The notes below the pieces were generated by a model that was not told the DNA's origin, searched no databases, and saw nothing but the letters and a program-made list of their open reading frames with translations. Below, in pieces: positions 22,995 through 34,560 of a stretch of DNA of 64,000 bases; position 1 is the first letter of the stretch, and every line of letters starts with the position of its first letter. This DNA is from Medicago truncatula. Lineage: Eukaryota > Streptophyta > Magnoliopsida > Fabales > Fabaceae. The DNA is taken from assembly GCF_003473485.1 (NCBI RefSeq), contig NC_053045.1, positions 34,818,494 to 34,882,493 on the forward strand, read 5' to 3'. The translations under genes and the position numbers were made by a program.

Positions 22995-23790
22995 CACTGA
23001 GCACTCTGAATATTGAAGCGACAAATTTATCTAAAAAGGTATAATTTTTGAAGGGACAATTTTGAAAAGATGCAAATGAAAGGGGAAGGAGAAAAGTGAC
23101 ACGAAAATGCATCGGGCAGATGATGGAGAAGAGAAAGCTCGGAAATGTGTTGAGCTTTGATGTGTTTTTCAGAAAAGACCTATCACTTATTTTATTTTTT
23201 TTGTTAGGTAGCCTAGTGGCTAGAAATTCACTTTAAAGTGAATAGGTGAGGTGTCTGAGGTTCGAACCCAACCCCTGCATATAATAATGCATTGTCCCTA
23301 CCAACTGAGTTATTATCACGGGAACCACTCTTTATACAGTGTTGAAACATGAATCATATCAAATAAATTCAGTTTTTTTTTCAATCCACACACGCAACAT
23401 TCTCTCCGTTCCAACATGAATCATATCAAATAAATGTTTGTTTGACCGAGTCATGTCAAATCCTTTGAATTATGTTAAGTATTGAATCCGAATAAATCTT
23501 TTGCTAAATTATTATATTAATCAATAATATTTATTATTCTATCGTGTATATAGTATTGAATGAATTCTTGAATAGTTATAGTATTTTGATTTAATTAATT
23601 TAGGATTTGAGACAAAAATGAATTATTTTTTATAATATTTTTTATCGTGGAAGTCAAAAGATATAAAATTGAGGTAAAACTAAAAAATCAAACAATTAAA
23701 GAATTAAATAATATGCTAACAATGCATCTACAAAATTAAAATTAAACAATGAATTTGAAACAAAAATTAAAATATTTAAACTTTAAATAT
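22995..23790. repeat. Direct repeat, copy 2 (interrupted by a SINE)
   Basis: Moderately diverged second copy of the block at 19300-20660. It lacks the long-arm MITE found there and instead carries a SINE-like insertion at about 23185-23335. Confidence 0.6.
23185..23335 (-). mobile_element. tRNA-derived SINE-like element
   Basis: On the minus strand the sequence contains an A-box-like taactcagttggtaggga and a B-box-like ggttcgaacct at tRNA-like spacing, then a tail ending in an A-rich run (T-rich on the + strand, 23181-23199). These are the internal RNA polymerase III promoter parts of a tRNA-derived SINE. The related block at 19.4 kb lacks the insertion. Exact ends and target duplication are uncertain. 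Confidence 0.65.
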
Positions 23791-24130
23791 TTAACTAGAG
23801 GTCCTCGATTTAAATCCAATCTAGTGAATGTTAGATATTTTAATATTTTGAAGGAGAGTTTTGTTTTTTTATTGAGATTCTATTCGACTCGAGAAATTAA
23901 CCTCTACTATCGTGCGTATAGGATACCTAGTCCACGCCATAAAAAACTAGAATAACTTATAATGAAGTATATTTAATTAATTCTCTTATTAGTAAAAAAA
24001 AAATTGCCTTATAATAATGGTCACATTTACAAAACAAATAGTAAATTTTTTGTTGTCATTTTTTTCTTTAGTTTTTAATGTAATAATTACTTTTTTACAA
24101 CTATATTAATGAGTAATGTACATGCATCAC
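23791..24130. other. Short intergenic stretch
   Basis: The part around 23800-23940 contains repeat-like text ('gaggtcctcgatttaaatcc') common in dispersed plant elements; a 68-codon frame across it has no recognisable content. Confidence 0.35.
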
Positions 24131-24407
24131 TGCTAAGTTGATATTTTTTTATCTTTTGGTCTTTTAGATTTGACAAAAATACCGAGTTAATCCTTTAAGT
24201 TTCAAATAGATCGTTTAAGTTGATATTTTAATGCACCGTTATCCCTTTAGGGACCTATTTGAAACTTAAAAAACTTCAAATACGTGCATTAAATCAATAA
24301 CTTAAAGGAGTTTTTTGAAACTTAAATAAACTTAAAGGACCTATTTAAAACTTAAAGAATTAACCCGGTACTTTTGTCAAACTTAAATGATAAAAAAGGT
24401 ATTTAGT
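24131..24407. mobile_element. Foldback MITE (about 277 bp)
   Basis: The two halves are inverted copies: left 'ttagatttgacaaaaatacc' then 'gagttaatcctttaagtttc', right the complement of 'tttaagtttgacaaaagtac' then 'cgggttaattctttaag'. The whole element can fold into one long imperfect hairpin. No target duplication could be fixed. Confidence 0.65.
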
Positions 24408-25012
24408 CTATTTTTTACTTAGTATTTATCATAAAGGTGATCAATTATCCATAAGTAGGGAAGACGGTTGAGTTCACTTGAATTGGTTTGATGATGTTGA
24501 CTTTGAATCTTGGAGTCTGTTCCCCCTGATCGGATACATAGTTTTCAAAAAACAAAAAAACTACACAAAACAATTATTAATGGATTGGATCGAAATTCAT
24601 TCAAAGTAATAACATAGACCAATCATCACCACCTGGGTCATTTTATAAATGTCTATATTATTAAAATCCATTGGATAATTCTATTTATCAAAATTCAATG
24701 AATTATCCATACTTTTCGAATAACACAAATTTATATAAGAACAAAAAAGTAATTATTATTATTTAAAATATTTTTTTTCTTAGTTAAAAATAAAAAGGAA
24801 AATATAACTAATCACTACTAGCCGTCAACCCCGATCGGTATTGTCAGTTGCCACCTTTACTTCCATTATTTATTGCAAGCGAAAAGACGGGCACTCTCGT
24901 GCCCATTTTTCCGCTATTAAAATAATAAAGCGAAAAGAATGGTGTAACTGAGATAATGAAAAATTAAGTATAAATATACTCATCAAGTTACACTTTTAAA
25001 ATAATAAAGGGA

Positions 25013-25014
<2 letters not shown>
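24408..25014. other. Intergenic DNA with one hairpin
   Basis: No gene. A GC-rich inverted repeat lies at 24878-24915: agcgaaaagacgggcac, a four-base loop, then its near-complement ending ttttccgct. It could be a subterminal hairpin of an unknown element, but no CTRRT end follows, so I do not call a Helitron. Confidence 0.45.

Positions 25015-25103
<89 letters not shown>
25015..25103. repeat. Compound microsatellite (CA)n-(TA)n
   Basis: About 18 CA units (to 25050) are followed directly by about 26 TA units. It is a good candidate for length variation between accessions. Confidence 0.97.
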
Positions 25104-25105
<2 letters not shown>

Positions 25106-26184
25106 AATTTGTTATATTTTTTTAATATTTAAATATATTCTTATCTATTTGTTACATGCAATATTTATATTGAAAATTAAGGGTATTTTTAAAATAAAAA
25201 GTCCAACCCAAAGGTACTGGAATTACCATTTCCCTCGATTTTAGATTTTAGATTTTCTAGCCATCCTTGGATGACGAGGTTGCTGGGGCAATTGTAATTC
25301 CAACTCTCTGATTGAGAAACTTACAAGTTTCATGATTTGCAACTTGTAAATATTTTGGATTAGTTTTGAATCATACGTTGAGATTTTCTCCTATTGCTTC
25401 GGAGGTATCAAAACGAGGCCACCACTTGGCAAAAGCTTGTTTTTGTAGAATCGGTAAAACATTTGGGTTTGCGTTTTGCTTATGTTGGTATATTGTCATG
25501 AAAATATATATGTTAATGAGAATTTGGTGAAATTTTTTAGTTCAATTAGAAGATTGTCAAGGTCCTTGTTGAACCTTTTATTAAACACTTGAAATCCTTC
25601 TTGGACTTTGGAAGAAAATATTTGATGAATTAGTCCAAAGTAGTCGCACCATTGAAGCAACCGATTTGAAAAAGTATAGTTACCACTATGTTTGAAGTAT
25701 ATAAGCCAAGAATGTTTTCTGGCTTTATTTTGTGTCCAAGCTTGGACATAATCCCAATAATTCTAGCTGATGGGATCAAGACTTGTTTTTTTTTTTTTTT
25801 TATATATATTTTATTTGGATTTAGCTCAAAAGATGCTGAATGGGTAAATATTTGATGCATCTTTAACATCCTTATAATGTTTGATGGAAATTGAATTTGA
25901 ATCTACGAGGAAAAATTCATAAAACTTGTGTTTTGTCAAAGGCTAAAGGTTGGTAATGGAATTCCGGTGAAAAAATCTTTGAATAAACTTTGTTTGGGTT
26001 TTTATCCCAAAATTCAGGTTCCATTTGAATATACTTAGTTTGGTTGTTCTGGAACTATGTGTGGCTAGTTCCTTCTTGTATTTGATTAGTTCAATTTTTT
26101 GGGTTGACTTGCAAGGCTCTTTAAGATGCAAAAATTACAAAGATTTCATATCTTGGTCATACCATTAATCTCTAAAACAAAAAT
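25104..26184. other. Intergenic DNA without a recognisable gene
   Basis: Short minus-strand frames at 25630-25869 and 25943-26131 lie in sequence of slightly higher complexity than the flanks and may be remnants of a decayed gene or element. I recognise nothing in them. A T-run (25788-25801) is present. Confidence 0.35.
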
Positions 26185-26364
26185 GAGAAATGTTAACTTG
26201 TGCCCTTAAAGCACAAGTTAAAAAACTAAAGATAGAAGTCTTTTCTTAAAACATGTATATTCAATGTTTTAAAAGTTTAATAATTATAATTTTGAATGCA
26301 AATTTATTTAATATTTCTTCTTTTAACTCCTTAATTTGTGCCGAGGCACAAGTTAACATGACCC
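26185..26364. mobile_element. MITE, 'ATGTTAACTTGTGC' family, copy 1 (about 180 bp)
   Basis: Left end gagaaatgttaacttgtgcc, right end read inward gggtcatgttaacttgtgcc. The second copy at 55514-55698 has the same ends. Nine-base flanks are only partly alike here, so the target duplication has decayed. It lies just upstream of the NOP58 promoter. Confidence 0.65.
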
Positions 26365-26476
26365 AAATAACCTCTTTCAAACAAATATTAAATTTCTTGG
26401 TCATAACATTCACCAAGGAACTATTATCCCCTTCAATAGAGATATGAGGGGCTTAAAAAGAAAATTTCGGAATTAA

Positions 26477-26610
26477 TTGGGCTTACAAGACAGTGATGGC
26501 CCATTAAAAACAGTTCATATTTTCTCTATTTATATTTATAGAACCCTAAACCAGCGCCTCCTTCTTTGAGTTGTAGACTGTATCTTCACCAAACCCTAAA
26601 TTAGGGTTTA
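26477..26610 (+). promoter_or_regulatory. NOP58 promoter: site II, TATA-like and telo-box motifs
   Basis: Two TGGGCY (site II) motifs occur (ttgggctt near 26477-26484 and atggccca at 26496-26503). An AT-rich TATA-like run is at 26528-26540. Telo-box sequences follow: gaaccctaaa at 26541-26550 and aaaccctaaa at 26591-26600, followed directly by its inverted copy. This combination is known from plant ribosomal protein and ribosome-assembly genes and fits NOP58. The element positions suggest a start near 26560-26580. Confidence 0.75.
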
Positions 26611-26901
26611 AGCTTCAACACCAAAATCCCCAAATTCGAATTTGTACCTGATTCAACCACGTTTTCACGCCGCAACACTCTTCTGATCTTAAGGTGAACG
26701 CTTCTCGCTTTCTTAAAGCTTCAAACTTTGACCTTTTTGCTATCTCTTGTGCTGATTTCGAGTTATATCAATGTTTTCGTTCCAATTTTGTTTTTTAGGT
26801 TTCTATTTTCCCAAATCAAACATTTTTCGTTACTGATTTGATAGAAGGTTATTGTGAGTGTTTTATAGTTAAGGGGTTTTGTAACTGTAACTGTTAATAT
26901 T

Positions 26902-26995
26902 AGTCTCCGATGATAGAACAAAATGATATAACTTTCGTTCTTCTGAGTTGTTTCTATGCGGAAGAAAATTATTGGAGACCTGAACTGAGGAGACT
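26902..26995 (+). ncRNA. Box C/D snoRNA in the NOP58 5'-UTR intron (U59/snR54-like guide)
   Basis: A 7-bp terminal stem (agtctcc with ggagact) brings together a C-box-like atgatag (26909-26915) and a D box ctga (26985-26988). An internal D' box ctga lies at 26943-26946. Directly before D' is aactttcgttctt, whose complement aagaacgaaagtt is, as I recall, a conserved 18S rRNA sequence. The box-plus-five rule then points to an A in that site, the position methylated under yeast snR54 and human U59. A near-identical copy lies in the BTF3 5'-UTR intron (61015-61107, minus) with a perfect atgatga C box; this copy differs by one extra base within the C box. It would be released from the intron of NOP58, itself a box C/D core protein. 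Confidence 0.8.
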
Positions 26996-27168
26996 CTTTC
27001 AAATTTTTATTTTACGGGAAATGAAAAAACACTCTGTGCTTCAGATTGTGCTGTGCTGTTTTTTTTATCGTTTCTGTTTTATGGGTGTTGGTAAAGTTCA
27101 TGACTTTTGGTGTTCCTGTTTTAGAGCTGTTTGTGTTTTTGTATTAGATTTGTTTGTCTTTTTTATAC

Positions 27169-27313
27169 GAGGTGTGTTATTTGAACAATCATTAGTGTGA
27201 CAACTTTTGGGACAACCTTAAGTTTAGAAACCAAAACAATAGAGAGAGAAAGTAGAAACAAAATGTGTATCAGAAAGAAAATTGTCACAAAATGTTGTAC
27301 AAATATCATTTTG
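27169..27313. mobile_element. Mutator-type MITE, 'TTATTTGAAC' family, copy in NOP58 5'-UTR intron
   Basis: Left end gaggtgtgttatttgaac; right end read inward caaaatgatatttgtac. The interior (caaaacaatagagagaga, ttgtcacaaaa) matches other members at 33.0, 39.5, 45.8 and 47.0 kb. The flanks tttttatac and ttttttaat are only roughly alike. It lies downstream of the snoRNA within the same intron. Confidence 0.65.
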
Positions 27314-27405
27314 TTTTTTAATAATATGATGTTTATTTTTTGTGACTAATGTTCATATGATGTTTTATTGCGTTTTTTTCAGGTTTATTTATTTAAGGTG
27401 ATAAA

Positions 27406-27502
27406 ATGCTTCTACTGTTCGAAACACCGGCCGGGTTTGCTATTTTCAAAGTGCTTAATGAAGGAAAGCTTTCTAAAGTTGAGGTGATTATCTTCAAAAC
27501 TT

Positions 27503-27538
<36 letters not shown>

Positions 27539-30500
27539 CTGTTTTAAAAAATGCATATAATTTTTTGTTTTCATGTCTAGGGAATATTTTTGAAGCATTT
27601 TTTTTAAATTGTATTTGTTAAAATGCTTGTATCTAGTATCATCTGTATGATCTCTAAAATGTACATTTTTCATTTAAAATTTATTTTATATGTATTCGTT
27701 ACCACTGTCTTTAATACCACTAAGGAAGTGAAGAATCTACTCGTTTTTCATTGTCATAACAAACCATTTTTTCTTTTCATTTCAAGATGGTTTTTCAAAT
27801 TCAAAATGTATAGGAGTTCATAATTCTGGTGAAGCGTTATGTACTGTCTTCGGCCTAACCAATTTATATTTTACCAACTTCTTTATACAGGATTTACAGA
27901 ACGAGTTTACCACTGCTGATGCTGCTAGAAAGGTACTACTCTGCATATTTCCCGAACCCTTATCCTCTCAATTTCATGTTTGCTTCTCTCAGCAATATGA
28001 TAATGGCGAAAATATACTCAACACTCAATTTATTTACATGCTTCTATATTTTTGTGTGTTTCTTGAGCATTTAAAGCTAACACTAAGTGATGCAAAATTA
28101 GGTGGTCAAATTGAAAGCATTTAACAAATTTGCGAATACTTCCGAAGCTCTAGAGGCAGCTACTTTGCTAATTGATAGCAAAGCTAGCAAGGGTCTGCGC
28201 AAGTTTCTACGTGTTCATTGTGAAAATGAAACGTTAGGTGTTGCTGACTCAAAGCTTGGGAATATCATTAAGGAGAAATTGGTATGCTACCTAAGTTACT
28301 CTTAAACATAATTATGATAGTTTACATATAGATCAAATAGCTAATTTTTTATCCGTTGAATTTCAGAAAATCGAATGTGTTCACAACAATGCTGTTATGG
28401 AGTTGATGAGAGGTGTCAGATATCAATTGAATGAACTCATAGCAGGTCTAGCTGTTCAAGACATGGCCCCTATGAGCTTGGGTTTGTCTCATAGCTTATC
28501 CAGATACAGGCTGAAGTTTAGCGCCGACAAGGTATTTTGTTGTTGTTGACTTTGAACATATAAGTAGTAGTTGTTTCTCACCGTTGTTGTACTATGTTTT
28601 CAACCTGATCAATATATTGAAGTCACTTTAATTTTTCTCACGTTAATGTCCATATTCTCCTTTGCTAGTCATCAAAGAAGTTAGGCACAAATATGGTTAT
28701 TGTTTGATTTAAAATAAAGATGTCATACTGTTATTCCTTTATTCTTAAGATTGCATGATGATGTTTTTTGTTTTTTTCTTACAAACATATTGTAGGTTAA
28801 CTAAAAATCAACTGTTCGGTTATTGTTACAGAACAAAACATATTGTAAGTTAACTAAAAATCAACTGTTTGGTAATTATGAGAGAACAAACAGGAGCCTG
28901 TGGAGCTCTGGTATTGATTTGTTCCGTTCAAATTGTGTTATATTTTTCACCGAACAGTTGGTTGTGGCGGTGCAGGAGTATAAGTTTAGGAGACCATCAA
29001 AATCATAAGGTTTTGATGCCTTATCAAAGTGAAATAATTCAGCGAGGGAGAGAAGAATAGAGGGAGAAAGACTGAAATCCAATAATCAGATTTTATCATT
29101 TTTTAACCTGGATATATATTTATAGAGAGTTATCTCTAGATACTGTCTAATATGACCAGCTGTGATACAAAGAAGACTATGTCACCGCAGTGTTAGGTCC
29201 AACTCTTTAATTATGTGTCTCATAAAGACAGTTTTATTCGCGACCTTTGCTAATGTTCTAATGGTGGTAAGGTGTTTTAACCAGCTGCTTTCTAATGTGC
29301 CCGAGTAAATGGTAACCGAAATAGTAGCTTAAGACTTACAATTCAATGTTCTTGAGGTGTGAGCTGAATCTTTTAACCTTTCTAGGCAAATATGCAAATG
29401 GAATTGTATAATTATTAATTCTCCTTAAATTTACAATTTTGTTGTGATTTTGTTTGTACAGTGGTAATTTTTGACTGATGCAACAGTTAACTTTTCTTCT
29501 TCTTCAGCTAGCTGTTAAATACTTTTTGAATAACTATTTCCTGACTTTATGATGCTTTTTTATTAGGTGGATACTATGATCGTTCAGGCTATTGGTTTGC
29601 TTGATGATCTTGATAAAGAGCTGAACACGTATGCCATGAGGGTTCGTGAATGGTATGGTTGGCATTTTCCAGAACTTACCAAAATCATAGTTGACAACAT
29701 CCAATATGCAAGGTCTGTCAAGTTGATGGGTAATCGCATTAATGCTGCTAAGCTTGATTTCTCTGAGGTAGAGTTACGATTTTCAGTGACCTGCTGCCAA
29801 TTAATTTACTCAATGCATACTAGATACCAATAACAAATAGATATAGATACAATGTTGATTTTCTCTTTGTTTAACTAACTAATTGAAAATTGTTGTTTCT
29901 TTAATGTATGTTGTTTCTTGAGACAAATGATATTTAGTTTCATGTTTATACACTGATGTTTTTTATTTGAATATTTATCTTTTATCCTGAAATGAATTTC
30001 AGATTTTGTCAGAGGAGGTTGAGGCAGAGGTGAAGGAAGCTTCAGTGATATCAATGGGAACTGAAATTGGTGAGCTTGATTTGTCAAATATTAGAGAGCT
30101 CTGTGATCAGGTTTTGTCTCTATCAGAATACAGAGCTCAACTCTATGATTATCTCAAGAGTAGGATGAACACCATTGCACCCAATTTGACTGCTATGGTT
30201 GGGGAGCTTGTTGGTGCTCGACTCATTGCCCATGGAGGAAGCCTAATAAATCTTGCAAAGCAGCCTGGTAGTACTGTGCAGATTCTTGGTGCTGAGAAAG
30301 CTCTTTTTAGAGCACTGAAGACTAAGCATGCAACTCCAAAGTATGGTCTCATCTACCATGCATCCTTGATTGGTCAGGCCGCTCCAAAGTTCAAGGGGAA
30401 AATTTCTCGGTCACTTGCTGCAAAGACTGCTTTGGCTATCAGGTGTGATGCATTGGGTGACGGGCAAGATAACACCATGGGATTGGAAAACAGAGCCAAG

Positions 30501-31146
30501 GTACTTGTTATACTGTTAGTTATATGTCATGATTTCTATATCAGATTTTATTTACACAAGATTTTGTGCAGCTGGAAGCACGTTTGAGGAATCTCGAAGG
30601 CAAAGAACTAGGCCGCTTTGCCGGTTCTGCTAAAGGGAAGCCCAAGATCGAAGCATATGATAAGGATAGAAAGAAAGGAGCCGGAGGACTGATAACTCCA
30701 GCTAAGGTATATTATTAGCTTCAATTGGTGTTATTTAATTTTCTATTGGTTTTGTTATGTGCTGATTGATCTTTTCTTTGTAGACATATAATACTGCAGC
30801 CGATTCAGTTATTGAACCAATGTCTAATTCTGCAATGGATGAAGATACACCAGAGCCTCCTGTTACTGACAAAAAGAAAGAAAAGAAGGAAAAGAAAGAA
30901 AAGAAGAAAAAGGAGAAAAAGGAAGAGGAGGTTGAAGATGTTGAGGAACCAGAAGAGGAAGTTGTTAAGAAAGAAAAGAAGAAGAAAAAGAAAGATTCTA
31001 CTGAAAAGGCAGAGGTGCAGAATGGAGACCATACTTCGAATGGAGGAGAAAAGAAGAAAAAGAGGAAGAAGCAGGCAGAGGAGGAAGACTCTGCTGAGAT
31101 GCCGCCGAGCAAAAAGAAAGATAAAAAGAAGAAAAGAGCCGAGTAG
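27406..31146 (+). CDS. NOP58/NOP5 box C/D snoRNP core protein
   Basis: Eight coding exons joined at GT/AG sites: 27406-27483, 27891-27932, 28102-28281, 28367-28531, 29567-29767, 30003-30500, 30572-30706, 30784-31146. They give 553 residues, the normal NOP58 size. The start [15 protein letters not shown] opens the NOP5 N-terminal domain (about residues 1-65). A NOSIC/coiled-coil region follows (about 155-210; [12 protein letters not shown]). Then comes the Nop RNA-binding domain (about 250-400), with [23 protein letters not shown] and KYGLIYHA. The tail is very rich in KKE and KKD repeats, typical of nucleolar NOP58. The protein acts in the nucleolus with fibrillarin, NOP56 and 15.5K in 2'-O-methylation of rRNA. 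A 5'-UTR intron (26694-27382) precedes the start and contains a box C/D snoRNA. A partial, broken copy of exon 3 lies at 44.1 kb in the tandem duplication. Confidence 0.97.
27504..27538. repeat. Poly-T run of 35 bases in NOP58 intron 1
   Basis: An uninterrupted T homopolymer just after the first coding exon. Its length may be uncertain in the assembly. Confidence 0.9.
28785..28890 (+). repeat. Two-copy tandem repeat (53-bp unit) in a NOP58 intron
   Basis: The unit starting acatattgta(g)gttaac is repeated once (28785-28837, 28838-28890), with few differences, in the long intron between exons 4 and 5. Confidence 0.85.
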
Positions 31147-31755
31147 AGCGGAATATATGTATCAGCTAATCAATATGGTGACTGGTAACCATTTTTGTAT
31201 ACTTCTGGAGCTCAGTAGTAGTTGTTTTGATGTTTTATTCGCTTTTCATGTTGATGCAATTTGTAGGTCTATGAATCCTTATTTATTTAATGGGATAAGT
31301 TTTGTTTTTTCTGACTTCAGTGGATAATATGTGGTTTAATTATATATAATTATTTATGTTTGTGAATGGAAATAGGTTTTGCTATATGCTTTGTTCTATT
31401 TAGTCCCCATCTCAGCCCCACTTTAGCAATAAATGTTCGAATAATTTTGAGTTTTTTTCCCGTGTGCCACATGTATTACTACACAAATGTGGGCACCATA
31501 AACATTGGTTTTCCTTTTCCCTCGAAAGGGGGAGATTCATTCAAGGAAATGACACGGTTCAAAGTGGTATATTTGTGTGAGCACCACTTGTTTCTCGAGT
31601 GAGAGAGACTAATCACTCAAGGCATTGAAACTTCACTACAACTATTTCTCTATACTCAGATATCTGAGCTCAAATCTTTTGCCACATCATAAGAAACTCA
31701 ATCATCTGAGATCCAAAATTTACTCCAACAACTAAGACTTCCTTTATTTATTTTT

Positions 31756-32043
31756 GGGTTAATAGTGCTTTTCATCCCTGTAATATATGTCATTTTCGGT
31801 TTTAGCCCTTATAAAATTTTCGGTCTGATTTGCACTCTTGTAAAATTTTTATTTTCCGAAAAACACTCTTAATAGGCTATTTTCAGAATTTTTTTTCAAG
31901 AAATTTTGGTTTTTGAATGTCCTATTAAGGGTGTTTTTTGGATTTTTTTTTTTTTTTATGAGGGTGCAAATCAAACCGGAAATTTTATAGGAGCGAAAAT
32001 CGAAAATGACATATATTACAGGAGTGAAAAACACTATTAACCC
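31756..32043. mobile_element. Mutator-type MITE with 85-bp inverted ends (288 bp)
   Basis: The ends gggttaatagtg...and ...cactattaaccc pair for about 85 bases. Perfect nine-base duplications tttattttt flank the element (31747-31755 and 32044-32052), the signature of Mutator-like insertion. It is absent from unit B, where the surrounding spacer is also shortened. Confidence 0.9.
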
Positions 32044-33047
32044 TTTATTTTTTTATATCCGGACCGATTAATCAAAGGGGTTCAATTCCATCGTCCGCTT
32101 GTTGGGACCCCATGGAGCAAAGTTTTTTATGAACTAACACACCAAAATTGGCACACTATTAAGCACAAATTGGCACACTATTAGACGAACTCAATTGAGC
32201 TTCTATGACTGCATGATTAAAAGTGACAGATAACTCATTACGACTTTATTTTCTGTTTGCTAGAGGATGCATATTGCCAATTTGCTATTCACATGATGAG
32301 TATAAGGACCTGAATTAGAGAGACTTGTGGATAAGAGTCTTGGTACCAAGTTCTTCACCAAATGTGGCTTATAGTATAACTAGAAACTAAGTGGTTATTG
32401 GCTAAAGTAGGATATTTTTATCTGAACTGAATCAATCTAATTACAAAACAAAATGATTATGTTATGCTATTTGTGGTTTATAGAGGTCAACTGCCGGAAC
32501 AAACGTGATCCACACTTTAGAGGTGTTCCATCATGTCAACATAATGCACAAAAGAGGTCATAAGCATAGTAAAAACGAGTAATTTATGAGAGATTATCTG
32601 TTCAAATTTCATAGATAAAAAAATAACGATAAAGTAAGAGCTCAAAACATGGATACCGTGCAGATTACAGAAATATTATTTCTGTAATTGTTGTGTCCTT
32701 ATCCTCAACGAGCTGCGTTACAGTTATTGTCCTTGCTTTTCGGAGAATTACACAATGATTTACGCTTCATCAACATCCAAGGACAGTAGATACTGTTACT
32801 GCTCTACACTGTATTGCGAGAGAGTATAGTGAGAGAATATGTTAAAGAGAATTGAAAATGGGTGGGGACAACATCCATTTTTGAATATGTGAACCAAAAT
32901 GTTGAAAAGTATATAAAAGGAAAAATAATGTGTGGGGGAAATCACTCAATAGCTTATTATGAGCAGATCCGCCATTGTATCTAAGTACAGGAGCTTGCCA
33001 TAGAGAATATAAACTGTCTGCCATTGTAAAAGAGCAAGAAAAATTTA

Positions 33048-33219
33048 GAGAAATGATATTTGAACATCCATTTTATGACAATTTTCTCTCTCATACTCAC
33101 ATTACTTTTTACTTTATCTCTCTATTACTTTGTTTTTTGTGCAAATACCAACTTTTTCTTTGTAAATTATGATTGTCCCAAAAATTATCAACCAAATGGT
33201 TATTCAAATAACACTCCTT
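33048..33219. mobile_element. Mutator-type MITE, 'TTATTTGAAC' family (unit A)
   Basis: Left end gagaaatgatatttgaac, right end read inward ..gagtgttatttgaa. Perfect nine-base duplications aaaaattta flank it (33039-33047, 33220-33228). The same element with the same duplications is in unit B (45785-45955), so it entered before the segmental duplication. Confidence 0.85.
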
Positions 33220-33857
33220 AAAAATTTAAGGGCCAATAATGGAAGATAATTTTGGTCGCTTCACGTACACTAAACTAGTTGTCACTACTCACTATCATTA
33301 GAGGGGTTGACATACCACCCATCCATTATTAGTGGATGTGGATCCAAATTCCAAAAAACTATGAAATAAATGTTGAAAGAATAACACGAATCCATTTTGG
33401 AAGCATTGCTATGTGAGAATCTTACTGTTTCATGACAAAATTATTGATTGGGAAGTAAATGAAATACCTTCTCTTAGCAATATTCACACTTGTTAAATAA
33501 ATTTTGTATGTTCATGTTCTCGTAAATAATTTTTTCTATATGCTCTTCTAGATAAAACATGACACATTATGGATGGTAGCAGAGTGATGTTATGGGGTCA
33601 TGATAACTGTGTAAGCAGTGGTGACGGGTCGTGTGTACAATTACATGCTTGATCTCTATTGTGAGTTCTTCCTAATAGTGAGGAGAATGGTGGCATCTAG
33701 CTTCCGATGATGGTGCTAGGAGTGTCAAAATCTGATGTAATATTTAAAAATTTCAGTAAAAAACTTTAACATTTAAAATTTTGAAAACCAAAACAAATTT
33801 GTTAATACACAAATAAACATGAGACAAAATACTTTTGGACACCATAGAAAACAAATG

Positions 33858-34560
33858 AGGTTTCAGGGAAGTCATGTAGTCGGCCTATTTGCAAATATAT
33901 TCTCTAAAAAATGAAACGTTCTTAGAGAAACTTCATACTATGAAGGTTTTCTTACAGCTTGCTTCTACTTTCATAGAAGCCTTATTTATAAGCTTAAGGA
34001 CCCTAATACTATTTGCTCATATTACTATTCACAATAGTTCTTTTCTTATGGTTTGTTTTCTACTCTCGTAGAAGCCTTTATTTATAAGCCTAAGGATCCT
34101 ACTACTATAATACTATTCAATATAGTTCTATTCACACTAATAATATTCATTTCTTACATGATTTATGACAAGGAATTACATTTCCATTGCTATTTTACTC
34201 TTTTATATGTTTTTTTCCTTCCTTCAAGACATATGTCATTCTCTTCACATTTCTGAATTTCGCCACCAACAATCATGGGCCGTCACAACTTCACCAACAA
34301 TTGCAAGTTACCTTAGCTCCACCGTCAACCATCGAAAGGTTTGTCGAAGCTCTTCCAAACCACCATGAGTTGTTAGAGCTCTGTCGGCGACCTCCTTAGA
34401 ATCGTTAGACTCCTCCGTCACAACCACCGTCAACCATCACAAATAGTGGGGTGTCAAATGGGTGTATCCCATATATGGATATATATCCCCATATATGGAT
34501 ATACAATATAGAGGAATATATAACCATCATTACTCTTTTGTTTGACTCAAAGACAAAAGG
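33858..34560. repeat. Dispersed repeat, copy 1 of 3
   Basis: The block running from 'tgtagtcggcctattt' through 'cttatttataagc' and 'caccaacaatcatggg' to 'ttactcttttgttt' recurs at 46745-47262 (unit B, shortened and carrying a MITE) and at 53883-54735 outside the tandem units. The TATA-like ttatttata could belong to a fossil retroelement promoter, but no proteins or clear ends are visible, so I leave the family open. Confidence 0.6.

Noticed and set aside
24878-24915. GC-rich hairpin considered as a Helitron 3' end
   Set aside because: No CTRRT follows within the expected distance and no TC start or empty site was found.
25015-25103. Regular short repeats considered as a CRISPR-like array
   Set aside because: It is a plain dinucleotide microsatellite in plant nuclear DNA, with no spacers.
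26910-27200. 96-codon plus-strand frame in the NOP58 5'-UTR intron
   Set aside because: It overlaps the snoRNA and intron sequence, has no protein-like pattern, and the BTF3 intron copy does not preserve it.
28010-28101. NOP58 intron 2 searched for a further snoRNA
   Set aside because: No paired C and D boxes with a closing stem were found in this or the later NOP58 introns.
30735-31112. Long minus-strand frame rich in Ser/Phe opposite the end of NOP58
   Set aside because: It is the antisense of the KKE/KKD repeat-coding exon; codons for Lys and Glu read backwards give Phe and Ser.
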